The translations under genes and the position numbers were made by a program. Below the pieces are notes generated by a model that made no database searches, was not told the DNA's origin, and saw only the letters and a program-made list of their open reading frames with translations. This document shows positions 9,159 to 16,592 of a stretch of 21,286 nt of DNA, piece after piece (position 1 is the first letter of the stretch; every line of letters begins with the position of its first letter). Location: contig CAMLOR010000036.1 in NCBI GenBank assembly GCA_946481615.1, forward strand, positions 1 to 21,286. Reading direction: 5' to 3'. The stretch is from an uncultured Aquimonas sp. Lineage in GTDB: Bacteria; Pseudomonadota; Gammaproteobacteria; Xanthomonadales; Xanthomonadaceae.

Positions 9159-9441
9159 CATCGCCCCCGTTCATGCGACTCGAACGGACTGTGTCGAACT
9201 TCACACCCGCGGTCGCGGCGCGAATGCTACCGGGCGATGGGCGTCACAAAAATGGAAATCCCGTACGGGGAACAGGAGTTCACAAAATAATTGTCACCGG
9301 CAGTGTCACGCCGTGTGTCGGGCAGCGGGCGCGGCGGTGGAGTCGCGAACCCGCCGTCATTCCCGCGAAGGCGGGAATCCAGGTGCGGTGCGTGCGATGC
9401 GCCTCGCACCTGGGTCCCCGCCTGCGCGGGGACGGCGTGCG
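9159..9441. other. Intergenic region between the S9 peptidase and the giant-protein gene
   Basis: This 283-nt gap holds the start region of the giant gene and, nearer the peptidase, a paired inverted repeat element (annotated separately). The stretch 9244-9287 is AT-richer than its surroundings. It carries two direct copies of TCACAAAA (9244-9251 and 9280-9287) on either side of a perfect palindrome CCCGTACGGG (9260-9269). No convincing -35/-10 pair was found on the minus strand. No RNA gene or coding region is supported here. Confidence 0.6.
9353..9436. repeat. Inverted pair of REP-like palindromes (ATTCCC-N8-GGGAAT family)
   Basis: The left unit contains ATTCCCGCGAAGGCGGGAAT (9359-9378, 8-bp stem, 4-nt loop). 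The right unit contains GTCCCCGCCTGCGCGGGGAC (9414-9433, 8-bp stem, 4-nt loop). Between them CCAGGTGCG (9379-9387) pairs with CGCACCTGG (9405-9413) around a 17-nt centre, and the outer GCCGTC (9353-9358) pairs with GACGGC (9431-9436). The whole is thus two REP-like units head to head. The first matches the ATTCCC-N8-GGGAAT layout of neisserial dRS3 elements, and similar sequences are dispersed in Xanthomonadales genomes. It begins 5 nt past the peptidase stop codon, so it may act as a terminator or mRNA 3'-end stabiliser. Confidence 0.85.
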
Positions 9442-11406
9442 TCATTTCTTGCCGATGTGCCGGTCGAAGAACGCGAGCATCTCGGTGTAGAGCTTTTCGC
9501 GTGCCTCCACGCCGTAGAAGCCGTGCATCTCGCCGCTCTGGATGATCATGCCTTCCGGCTTGTTTCCGGCATTCTCGAGCGCTTCGTACATCGCTTCGGT
9601 GTGCTCCGGCGGGCAGCGCGGATCGCGCGCGCCGGCCGCCAGGTACACCGGCAGGTCGAGCTTCGCGACGTGCGTGATCGGCGACATCGCGTCCTGCTCG
9701 GCGCGCGTGGGGCCGAAGGCGCGCTTGAGGTAGCGCATGCCGCTCTCGCGCTTGCTGGTGTCGGAGAGCTTCATCTGGATCTGCGCGTCGTACAGGCCGA
9801 CGTAACCGAAGGCGCACTTGAACATGCCGGGCGCCTGCACCGGCGCCATCAGCGAGGCGTAGCCGCCGAAGCTGCCGCCGTAGATGCAGATGCGGTCCTT
9901 GTCGATCCTGCCCTGTGCGATGCCCCAGTTCACGGCGTCGATCAGGTCGTTCATGATGCCTTCGCGCCACTGGCCGTAGGCCATGTCCATGAAGCCCTTG
10001 CCGAAGCCGCCCGAGCCCCGGTAGTTCACCTGCATCACCGCGTAGCCGCGGCTGGCGAGCAACTGCGTCTCCCAGTTGAAGCCCCAGTTGTCGCGCGGGC
10101 CCATCGGGCCGCCGTGCGGGTTGAGGATCAGCGGCATGTTCTTGCCGTCCGAGCCGTTCGGCACGGTGAGATAGCCGTGGATGGTGAGCCCGTCGCGCGC
10201 CTTGAAGCGGAACGGCTCGACGCTCGCCATCGCCTTGGGATCGAGCCACTCGCGGCCCTGCATCAGGAAGCGCGCCTTGCCGCTGTCGCGATCGTAGAGA
10301 TAGAGCTCGCCCGGGTTGCTGTCGCTCGCCACGCTCACCACGATCTGCTTGCCGTCCTGGGTGGCGCTGGCGAAGTTGACGAACTGGCCGGGGAAGGATT
10401 TCGACAGCGAGACGTAGAGCTGTGCGTCCTCGTGTTCCTCGTCGATCAGCGTGACGCGCGGCTTGCCCGCCATCGTCACCACGCCGATCACGGTGTCGCC
10501 GTCGGCGGCGTTGAGATAGCCGATGGGATCGGACACCGGATCGTGGAAGAGCTGCTCGAAGGCGCCGGTTTCCTGATTGAGCACGCCGAAGGCCTCGGTG
10601 CCCTTGCGGTCGCTCTGGGTGGCGTAGATGCTGCCGTCGCCGGCGGTGCCGACGATGGAAATGTCCTTGCCGCTTTCCTGCGCGCGGTTGAGCAGCGTCC
10701 ATTTGCCGTCGTCGCCGCGGCGATACAGCTCGGTGAAGCTGTCGTACACGCCCTCTTCGCTCTCGTCGTCGTAGCAGATCGCAAAGCGCGGCTGGCGGGA
10801 CTTGTCGAGCGCGATGCCGCAGTTGTCGCGCGGCGCGCGCGCCAGGGTCTTGCGGCGCCCGCTCTCGGTGTCCATCAGCACCACTTCGGCGCCGGCGCCG
10901 TCGCTGGTGGCCTGGTAGGTGGCCACCATCATCACGCTCTTGTCGTCGTCGTCGAGCGTGTCGAGCAGGTTGAAGCGCTCGTTGCCCACGGCCTTGCCGC
11001 GCTGGGTAGCGTCGCGGGTGCCGTAGAAGATCAGCGGGCGCGGCTTGCTGCCGTCGGCGTTCACCGCGTACCACTCGCCGGTGTTGAACGGCTGGGCGTA
11101 GGTGCCGAACTTCTCTTCGGCGTTGAAGATGAGCCGGTCGGGAGAAGTCCAGTAGAACTGGCCGACGCTCTTGTCGTCGGGCAGCTGGTTGAGCTTCACG
11201 ACGCCCAGATCCTTCGTGCGCAGCACCAGCAGGATGTCCTGCTCGCCGCGGTCGACCGTCATCGCCAGGTATTCGCCGGTCGGCGAAATGCGCACGCCGC
11301 TGTACGTCGGATGTTTCACGAAATCGCGCACCGGCTGCGCCGCCAGCACGGCCCCCGCCGCGAGCGCCAGCACGCTCCCCACCCCGAACTTCACCGCAAG
11401 TTTCAT
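9442..11406 (-). CDS. Exported S9-family prolyl oligopeptidase-like serine peptidase
   Basis: The 654-residue product starts at ATG 11406, chosen because GGAGGGG lies 4 nt upstream and a signal peptide follows (MKLAVKFGVGSVLALAAGAVLAA). An upstream GTG at 11424 would place the ribosome site inside the gene. Residues about 30-390 form a propeller-like domain with many short strand repeats; residues about 400-654 are the alpha/beta-hydrolase peptidase domain. Visible motifs are NPHGGP (oxyanion region), the nucleophile Ser512 in GGSFGG, Asp595 in GARDPR and His628 in EMHGF, in the family order Ser-Asp-His. The family cleaves short peptides, often after Pro or Ala. It is probably periplasmic or extracellular. 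The gene lies 54 nt downstream of xanB on the same strand, so read-through is possible, but no link to polysaccharide synthesis is evident. Confidence 0.93.
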   Translation of the reverse strand: MKLAVKFGVGSVLALAAGAVLAAQPVRDFVKHPTYSGVRISPTGEYLAMTVDRGEQDILLVLRTKDLGVVKLNQLPDDKSVGQFYWTSPDRLIFNAEEKFGTYAQPFNTGEWYAVNADGSKPRPLIFYGTRDATQRGKAVGNERFNLLDTLDDDDKSVMMVATYQATSDGAGAEVVLMDTESGRRKTLARAPRDNCGIALDKSRQPRFAICYDDESEEGVYDSFTELYRRGDDGKWTLLNRAQESGKDISIVGTAGDGSIYATQSDRKGTEAFGVLNQETGAFEQLFHDPVSDPIGYLNAADGDTVIGVVTMAGKPRVTLIDEEHEDAQLYVSLSKSFPGQFVNFASATQDGKQIVVSVASDSNPGELYLYDRDSGKARFLMQGREWLDPKAMASVEPFRFKARDGLTIHGYLTVPNGSDGKNMPLILNPHGGPMGPRDNWGFNWETQLLASRGYAVMQVNYRGSGGFGKGFMDMAYGQWREGIMNDLIDAVNWGIAQGRIDKDRICIYGGSFGGYASLMAPVQAPGMFKCAFGYVGLYDAQIQMKLSDTSKRESGMRYLKRAFGPTRAEQDAMSPITHVAKLDLPVYLAAGARDPRCPPEHTEAMYEALENAGNKPEGMIIQSGEMHGFYGVEAREKLYTEMLAFFDRHIGKK

Positions 11407-11410
11407 TTCA

Positions 11411-11417
11411 CCCCTCC
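11411..11417 (-). promoter_or_regulatory. Ribosome binding site GGAGGGG of the S9 peptidase gene
   Basis: GGAGGGG on the minus strand ends 4 nt before the ATG at 11406. It decides for this start over the in-frame GTG at 11424. Confidence 0.8.
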
Positions 11418-11460
11418 AGGACACCGGCGCGTCCCCGCCGGGGCGCCCATCCTAGCGGGC

Positions 11461-12882
11461 CTACTTGCGGCCGTACACGTCCTCGAGTCGGACGATGTCG
11501 TCTTCGCCGAAATAATCGCCGCACTGGGTTTCGATCAGGTGCAGATCGCGCTCGCCGGGATTCTCCAGGCGATGCAGCGTCCCCATGGGGATATACGTGC
11601 TCTGGTTGCGATGCAGCAGGGTTTCGCTGTCGCCCACGCGCACCTTCGCGGTGCCGTCCACCACCGTCCAGTGCTCGCTGCGCTTGTGATGCATCTGCAG
11701 CGAAAGGATGCCGCCCGGCTTCACCGTGAGGCGCTTGACCTTGCAGTCGGCGGCGTCCTCGAGCACGGTGTAGCTGCCCCAGGGGCGGTGCACGGTGAGG
11801 TGGTGCGTCGCGGCGCCGTGGCGTTCCTCGCGCAGGCGATCGACCACGGCGCGCACCGATTGCGCGCGATCGCGGTCGGCCACCAGCACGGCGTCGCCCG
11901 AATCCACGATCACGAGATCGCGCACGCCGACCGCGGCCACCATGCGGTGGGCATCGCTCTGCACGTAGCAATCGTCGCTGTCGATCAGGATGGCGGCACC
12001 GCGCACGCGGTTGCCGCGCGCGTCGGCTTCGTCGAGTTCGCTGATGGATTTCCAGGAACCGATGTCGCTCCAGTCGAACTTCGCGGGCACGACCGCGCGT
12101 TTGGCCGCGCGCTCCATGATGGCGTAGTCGATCGAGATGTCGGGCTGCGCCAGGAAGCTGTCCCGGTCGAAGGCCAGCGGCTCGGCGCCTGCGTTGGAGG
12201 CCGCGTAGCAGGCCTGCGCGGCGCGCAGCACTTCGGGTGCGGTCTGCGCCGCCGCGGCCAGCAGCGCCTTCGCGCTGAAGCAGAACATGCCCGAGTTCCA
12301 GTAGTAATCGCCGGCCGCGAGATAGGCCTCGGCGGTGGCGCGGTCGGGCTTCTCCACGAAGGCCTCGATGTGCCGCCCGCCGCCGGTCTTTGCGCCCGCG
12401 TGGATGTAGCCGAAACCCGTCTCCGGATGCGTCGGCTGCACGCCGAAGGTGACGAGATGATCCTGCGCGGCGAGCGCCGCGGCTTCGCGCACGGCGGCGG
12501 CGAAGGCGTGCAGATCGCGGATCAGGTGATCGGCCGGCAGAACCAGCATCAATGCGTGCTCGCCGTGGCGCGCCTGCACGTCGAGCGCGGCCAGCACGAT
12601 GGCCGGCGCGGTGTTGCGGCCGGCCGGCTCGAGCAGGAAGCGCGTCGAAATGCTCGCCGCCTTCGGATGGCGCGCGTATTCGTCGCGCGTCAGGAAGTAG
12701 TGATCCTGCGCAGTCACGGTGACGACGCTCGCGGCATCGGCCACGGTGAGCGCGCGATCGAGCGTCTTGTAGAGCAGCGTCTGGCCGTCACCCATGCGCA
12801 TGAAGGGCTTGGGATAGGCCTGGCGCGATACCGGCCAGAGCCGCGTGCCGGCGCCGCCGGAAAGGATCACGGGAATCAACAT
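11461..12882 (-). CDS. xanB: Bifunctional mannose-1-phosphate guanylyltransferase / mannose-6-phosphate isomerase
   Basis: The 473-residue protein has the usual length of the two-domain XanB/ManC/AlgA type. The N-terminal nucleotidyltransferase domain has GGAGTRLWPVSR at residues 9-20, then YPKPF, FVEKPD and NSGMFCF. The C-terminal cupin isomerase domain has HHKRSEHW, QSTYIPMGTLHRLENPG and a GEDDIVRLEDVYGR end. Established role: it converts fructose-6-P to mannose-6-P and mannose-1-P plus GTP to GDP-mannose in the cytoplasm, for LPS and exopolysaccharide. It begins 10 nt after the rmlD stop codon, as the fifth gene of the operon. The ribosome site is weak (GAG about 11 nt upstream), which suggests coupling to rmlD. 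The phosphomannomutase (xanA) needed for the intermediate step is not in this window. Confidence 0.95.
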   Translation of the reverse strand: MLIPVILSGGAGTRLWPVSRQAYPKPFMRMGDGQTLLYKTLDRALTVADAASVVTVTAQDHYFLTRDEYARHPKAASISTRFLLEPAGRNTAPAIVLAALDVQARHGEHALMLVLPADHLIRDLHAFAAAVREAAALAAQDHLVTFGVQPTHPETGFGYIHAGAKTGGGRHIEAFVEKPDRATAEAYLAAGDYYWNSGMFCFSAKALLAAAAQTAPEVLRAAQACYAASNAGAEPLAFDRDSFLAQPDISIDYAIMERAAKRAVVPAKFDWSDIGSWKSISELDEADARGNRVRGAAILIDSDDCYVQSDAHRMVAAVGVRDLVIVDSGDAVLVADRDRAQSVRAVVDRLREERHGAATHHLTVHRPWGSYTVLEDAADCKVKRLTVKPGGILSLQMHHKRSEHWTVVDGTAKVRVGDSETLLHRNQSTYIPMGTLHRLENPGERDLHLIETQCGDYFGEDDIVRLEDVYGRK

Positions 12883-12892
12883 GCGTCGGATC

Positions 12893-13987
12893 TCAGATGA
12901 GTTCGGCGATCACCTCGGACACACCGCGCCGCCAATCCGGCAGGCGCAGGCCCGAGGCATCGTACAGGCGGGTGTTGTCGAGGCGGGAATAGGCGGGGCG
13001 CTGCGCCGGCGTCGGATAATCCGCGGTGGCGATGGCCTCCACGCGCGGCGCGCGCGGCAGCAGGCCGGCGGCGAGCGCGTCCTCGAAGATCGCGCTGGCG
13101 AAGCCGTGCCAGGTGGTTTCGCCGGCGGCGGTGAGGTGGAAGGTGCCTTGCGTTGCGTGGGCCGTGGTCGGGTGCGGCTCGGGGACCGGGGCGTCGAATT
13201 CGACAGGCTCACCCCGAACGGTTCCCGCGTGGCGGGCGAAGGCGGACTCGCGACCACCGTTCGGGGTGAGCTTGTCGAATCCCTCCCTCGGGGGCGGCGC
13301 ATCGAAATCCGCATCGCGATAACCGTTCCGGGTGAGCCTGTCGAACCCGTGCCTCACCTCGCCACGCGCGATCAACGCCGCCGTCGCCGCCGCGATCCAG
13401 CGCGCCGGCGTCGGCGCCCCGCGCTGATCCGCCACCACGCGCAATACATCGCGCTCGCGCGCCAGGCGCAGCATGGTGCGCAGGAAGTTGTGGCCGCGCG
13501 CGGCGTACACCCAGGCCGTGCGCAGGATCAGATGCTGCGCACCGCTGGCGCGGATCGCCTCCTCGCCCGCCAGCTTGCCGCGCCCGTATTCGCCCAGCGG
13601 CGCGGTGGCATCGTCTTCGCGATAGGGCCGCGTGCCCTGCCCGTCGAACACGTAATCCGTGGAGAAATGCACGAGACGCCGATCGTGCTTCGCACACCAA
13701 CGCGCGATCTCGCCCGGCGCGACCGCATTGATCGCCTGCGCCAGCGCAGCTTCGGTCTGCGCGCGGTCCACCGCGGTGTAAGCCGCGGCATTCACGACGA
13801 TATCCGGCGCGGTTTCGTCGAGCAGATCGAGCAAGGACGCCGGCTGCGCCAGATCCGCGATTTCGCATTCCGCCCCGCCTGGCAGCGTGCCGCTGCGCGT
13901 GGCGCATGCGAGTTCGCCGAGCGGCGCCAGCGCGCGCTGCAGCTCGAAGCCGACCTGGCCGCCCGCGCCCAGCAGCAACAGTTTCAT
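12893..13987 (-). CDS. rmlD: dTDP-4-dehydrorhamnose reductase with about 68 extra residues from repeat insertion
   Basis: It reduces dTDP-4-dehydro-L-rhamnose to dTDP-L-rhamnose, the last step of the rhamnose-donor pathway. The 364-residue product has the nucleotide-binding GAGGQVG (7-13), STDYVFDG (109-116), the catalytic YxxxK pair Tyr134/Lys138, and the C-terminal HLTAAGETTWHGFA and RPAYSRLDN segments. Family members are usually about 290-300 residues. The excess lies at about residues 213-280, between RWIAAATAALIARGEV and GTFHLT, and is encoded by three copies of a 24-bp dispersed repeat plus flanks, all kept in frame. All recognised catalytic motifs are outside the insert, so activity is plausible but not shown. 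Its ATG overlaps the rmlC stop by 4 nt (ATGA). Confidence 0.93.
   Translation of the reverse strand: MKLLLLGAGGQVGFELQRALAPLGELACATRSGTLPGGAECEIADLAQPASLLDLLDETAPDIVVNAAAYTAVDRAQTEAALAQAINAVAPGEIARWCAKHDRRLVHFSTDYVFDGQGTRPYREDDATAPLGEYGRGKLAGEEAIRASGAQHLILRTAWVYAARGHNFLRTMLRLARERDVLRVVADQRGAPTPARWIAAATAALIARGEVRHGFDRLTRNGYRDADFDAPPPREGFDKLTPNGGRESAFARHAGTVRGEPVEFDAPVPEPHPTTAHATQGTFHLTAAGETTWHGFASAIFEDALAAGLLPRAPRVEAIATADYPTPAQRPAYSRLDNTRLYDASGLRLPDWRRGVSEVIAELI
13148..13355 (-). repeat. In-frame repeat-derived insertion within rmlD
   Basis: Three 24-bp copies lie at 13199-13222, 13256-13279 and 13322-13345, with gaps of 33 and 42 bp. On the plus strand the first reads TTCGACAGGCTCACC... ending GAACGGT; the other two are its reverse complement with one mismatch each. 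In the gene the two same-direction copies encode FDRLTRNG and FDKLTPNG, and the opposite copy encodes TVRGEPVE. The TTCGACAGGCTCA core is a widely dispersed proteobacterial repeat by recollection, normally intergenic. The limits given are where similarity to ordinary RmlD seems to stop and resume, and are approximate. Confidence 0.8.
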
Positions 13988-14541
13988 GCGGTGTAGACGG
14001 GCAGGCGCGCCGGGTCGATCTGCGCCAGCAGCGGCGCGCGTTCGTCCTTGCCGGAGAGGATGGGCTGCGCCACCGGCCAGTCGATGGCGAGCGCGGCATC
14101 GTTCCAGCGCACGCTGGTGTCGGCCTCGGCGTCGTACGGCGTCGTGCACAGGTAAGTGAAGGTCGCGCGCTCGCTCACCACCACGAAGCCGTGCGCGAAG
14201 CCTTCGGGGATCCAGAAGTGGCGCTTGTTGGCGGCCGTGAGCATCACGGCCGTCCAGCGCCCGAAGGTGGGCGAGCCGCGCCGCACGTCGACGGCCACGT
14301 CGTAGACCTCGCCCTCGAGCACGCTGACGAGCTTGCCCTGCGGATTCGGCCACTGGTAATGCAGGCCACGCAGCACGCCGCGCACCGATTGCGAGACGTT
14401 GCTCTGCACGAACTGCGCCTCGATGCCGAGCGCGGCGAAGCGCGGCTGGTTCCAGCTTTCGTAGAAGAACCCGCGCTCGTCGCCGAACACGCGCGGTTCG
14501 ATCACGAGGCAGCCCGGCAGATCGGTTTCGGAGACCTTCAT
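13984..14541 (-). CDS. rmlC: dTDP-4-dehydrorhamnose 3,5-epimerase
   Basis: The 185-residue protein has the standard length. It epimerises dTDP-4-dehydro-6-deoxyglucose at C3 and C5 in the cytoplasm. Visible signatures are [13 protein letters not shown] near residues 19-31, [16 protein letters not shown] with the catalytic-base candidate His61, [19 protein letters not shown] (His117) and YLCTTPYD with Tyr130 at the expected active-site tyrosine position. The start ATG at 14541 overlaps the rmlA stop by 4 nt, and the stop overlaps the rmlD start by 4 nt. The gene is therefore tightly coupled inside the operon. No anomalies were seen. Confidence 0.96.
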   Translation of the reverse strand: MKVSETDLPGCLVIEPRVFGDERGFFYESWNQPRFAALGIEAQFVQSNVSQSVRGVLRGLHYQWPNPQGKLVSVLEGEVYDVAVDVRRGSPTFGRWTAVMLTAANKRHFWIPEGFAHGFVVVSERATFTYLCTTPYDAEADTSVRWNDAALAIDWPVAQPILSGKDERAPLLAQIDPARLPVYTA

Positions 14542-15425
14542 CGCGCCAGCCCGTGTTCGAGCAGCGAGAGCAGGTATTGCCCGTAGCCGTTCTTCGCCAG
14601 CGGCTTGGCGAGGGCTTCGAGCTGCGCGGCGTCGATCCAGCCGTTGAAGTAGGCGATCTCCTCCGGACAACACACGCGCAGGCCCTGGCGTTGCTCGATG
14701 GTCTCGATGAAGTTGCCGGCCTGCAGCAGCGATTCGTGCGTGCCGGTGTCGAGCCAGGCGTGGCCGCGGCCGAGTTTCTCCAAGCGCAGCGAACCATCCT
14801 CGAGATAACGGCGGTTGAGATCGGTGATCTCCAGTTCGCCGCGCGCGCTCGGCTTCAGTTGCGCGGCGAAATCGCTGGCGCGGCCATCGTAGAAATACAG
14901 GCCGGTGACGGCGTAGTTCGACTTGGGCTTGGCGGGCTTCTCTTCCAGGCCGATCACGGTGCCGTCGGCGGCGAATTCGGCCACGCCGTAGCGCTCCGGA
15001 TCGCGCACCCAATAGCCGAACACCGTCGCGCCCGCGCTGCGCGCCGCGGCACCGCGCAGCTGCTCGCTGAAACCGTGGCCATAGAAGATGTTGTCGCCGA
15101 GGATCAGGCAGCTGGGCTCGCCCGCCACGAAGTCGCGACCGATCAGATAGGCCTGCGCCAGCCCGTCGGGACTGGGCTGCACCGCGTAGGAGATGTTCAT
15201 GCCCCAGCGCGCGCCGTCGCCCAGCAGCGTCTTGAACAGCGGCTGCTCGTGCGGCGTGTTGATGACCAGCACGTCGCGGATGCCCGCCAGCATCAGGGTG
15301 CTGAGCGGGTAGTAGATCATCGGCTTGTCGTAGATCGGCAGCAGCTGCTTGCTGATGCCTTGGGTGATCGGATACAGCCGCGTGCCGGAGCCGCCGGCGA
15401 GGATGATGCCCCTTGGGGTCGTCAC
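14538..15425 (-). CDS. rmlA: Glucose-1-phosphate thymidylyltransferase
   Basis: The 295-residue protein begins with GTG at 15425, which overlaps the rmlB stop as GTGA. No ATG lies close enough upstream, and the N-terminal [18 protein letters not shown] matches the family start exactly here. It joins glucose-1-phosphate to dTTP, the committed step to dTDP-rhamnose, and is usually feedback-inhibited by dTDP-rhamnose. Motifs: GGSGTRLYP at 11-19, [46 protein letters not shown] and [13 protein letters not shown]. Length and motifs are normal. Confidence 0.96.
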   Translation of the reverse strand: MTTPRGIILAGGSGTRLYPITQGISKQLLPIYDKPMIYYPLSTLMLAGIRDVLVINTPHEQPLFKTLLGDGARWGMNISYAVQPSPDGLAQAYLIGRDFVAGEPSCLILGDNIFYGHGFSEQLRGAAARSAGATVFGYWVRDPERYGVAEFAADGTVIGLEEKPAKPKSNYAVTGLYFYDGRASDFAAQLKPSARGELEITDLNRRYLEDGSLRLEKLGRGHAWLDTGTHESLLQAGNFIETIEQRQGLRVCCPEEIAYFNGWIDAAQLEALAKPLAKNGYGQYLLSLLEHGLAR

Positions 15426-16519
15426 GACGCCTGCCCCGTCGACGCTTCGGCGACCGGAGGGTTGGTCGCTTCGACGCCGATGCGCTCCATGCGGTAGCTG
15501 CCGTCGAGCACGCGCCGCACCCAGCCCTCGTTCGCCAGATACCAGTCGACGGTTTCCGCGAGGCCCTGTTCGAAGCTGCGCGACGGCGTCCAGCCGGTTT
15601 CGCGGCGCAGCTTGGAGGAGTCGATCGCATAGCGGCGGTCGTGGCCGGGACGATCCTTCACGTAGGCGATCTGCGCTTCGCGGCGCGTGCCGTCCAGGCG
15701 CGGGCGGCGCTCGTCCACCAGCGCGCAGATCGTGCGCACCACGTGGATGTTCTCCTGCTCGGCATCGCCGCCGACGTTGTACACCTCGCCGACGCGGCCC
15801 TGGTCGAGCACCGCGCGGATCGCGCGGCAGTGGTCGCCCACGTAGAGCCAATCGCGCACGTTGCGGCCGTCGCCGTACACCGGCAGCGGCTCGCCCGCGA
15901 GCGCCTTGGCGATCATCAGCGGGATCAGCTTCTCGGGGAACTGATACGGCCCGTAGTTGTTCGAGCAGTTCGTCGTCAGCGTCGGCAGGCCGTAGGTGTG
16001 GTGGAAGCAGCGCACCAGATGGTCCGAAGCGGCCTTCGAGGCCGAGTACGGCGAGTTCGGCGCGTACGGCGTTTCCTCGGTGAACTTGCCGGTGGGGCCG
16101 AGCGAGCCGTAGACCTCGTCGGTACTGACGTGCAGGAAACGGAAGCCCTCCTTCGCGGCGTCTTCGAGCGAACGCCACCAATCGCGCACGGTTTCGAGCA
16201 GGGCACCGGTGCCCATCACGTTGGTGCGCAGGAAGGCCGTCGGTCCGTCGATGGAACGGTCGACGTGGCTCTCGGCCGCGAAGTTGATGACGGCGTCCGG
16301 CCGGTGTTCGGCCAGCAGCATCGCGACGAGCTTGCGGTCGGCGATATCGCCGTGGACGAAATGATGGCCGGGGTCGCGTTCGAGCGCCTTGAGCGTATCG
16401 AGGTTGCCGGCGTAGGTGAGCGCGTCGAGATTGACGATGCGGATGCCGTCGGCGCGCGCCGCGTGCACGAAATTGCCGCCGATGAAGCCGGCGCCGCCGG
16501 TGACGAGATAGGTTGGCAT
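15422..16519 (-). CDS. rmlB: dTDP-glucose 4,6-dehydratase
   Basis: The 365-residue short-chain dehydrogenase-type enzyme removes water from dTDP-glucose to give dTDP-4-dehydro-6-deoxyglucose, using bound NAD+. Visible are the Rossmann motif TGGAGFIGG (7-15), STDEVYG (132-138, with catalytic Thr133/Asp134/Glu135), the YxxxK pair Tyr158/Lys162 in [10 protein letters not shown], and the [14 protein letters not shown] and [12 protein letters not shown] blocks. It is the first gene of the rml/xanB operon, 73 nt past the end of the propeller gene. No Shine-Dalgarno sequence precedes the ATG; a perfect 9-bp dyad ends 6 nt upstream of it. The C-terminal tail after GSYRMERIG is slightly longer than in short homologues. 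Confidence 0.96.
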   Translation of the reverse strand: MPTYLVTGGAGFIGGNFVHAARADGIRIVNLDALTYAGNLDTLKALERDPGHHFVHGDIADRKLVAMLLAEHRPDAVINFAAESHVDRSIDGPTAFLRTNVMGTGALLETVRDWWRSLEDAAKEGFRFLHVSTDEVYGSLGPTGKFTEETPYAPNSPYSASKAASDHLVRCFHHTYGLPTLTTNCSNNYGPYQFPEKLIPLMIAKALAGEPLPVYGDGRNVRDWLYVGDHCRAIRAVLDQGRVGEVYNVGGDAEQENIHVVRTICALVDERRPRLDGTRREAQIAYVKDRPGHDRRYAIDSSKLRRETGWTPSRSFEQGLAETVDWYLANEGWVRRVLDGSYRMERIGVEATNPPVAEASTGQAS

Positions 16520-16525
16520 GCAGGG

Positions 16526-16549
16526 AGAATGCGGCGAAAACCGCATTCT
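16526..16549. promoter_or_regulatory. Perfect 9-bp dyad (AGAATGCGG-N6-CCGCATTCT) just upstream of rmlB
   Basis: The arms are 16526-16534 and 16541-16549, with a 6-nt centre. On the minus strand TAGAAT (16550-16545), one mismatch from TATAAT, overlaps the distal arm, but no good -35 box stands at the right distance. The site could be a DNA operator over a promoter, or an RNA hairpin ending 6 nt before the rmlB ATG where a ribosome site would normally be. It has no T run, so a terminator for the propeller gene is less likely. Confidence 0.5.
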
Positions 16550-16592
16550 AGTACGTCCGGCCCGGCGCCCGCCCCCAACCGCGCCGGCGGGC

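Noticed and set aside
6019..9204. A 1061-codon minus-strand open frame in the giant-gene region
   Set aside because: It is one frame off the real gene. It reads as Arg/His-rich low-complexity sequence, while the frame starting at 9158 gives a signal peptide and DUF11 modules.
3171..9290. A 2039-codon open frame on the plus strand, antisense to the giant gene
   Set aside because: Composition is Arg/Gly/Ala/Val-rich without domains or a signal peptide. It mirrors the GC-rich codons of the minus-strand gene, which has clear domains in its own frame.
11433..11443. Small CCCC-GCC-GGGG hairpin between xanB and the peptidase as a terminator
   Set aside because: A 4-bp stem with no T run is too weak to call.
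8893..12900. A 1335-codon plus-strand open frame across the peptidase and xanB
   Set aside because: It is rich in His, Arg, Ala and Val, has no family motif, and lies opposite two well-recognised genes.
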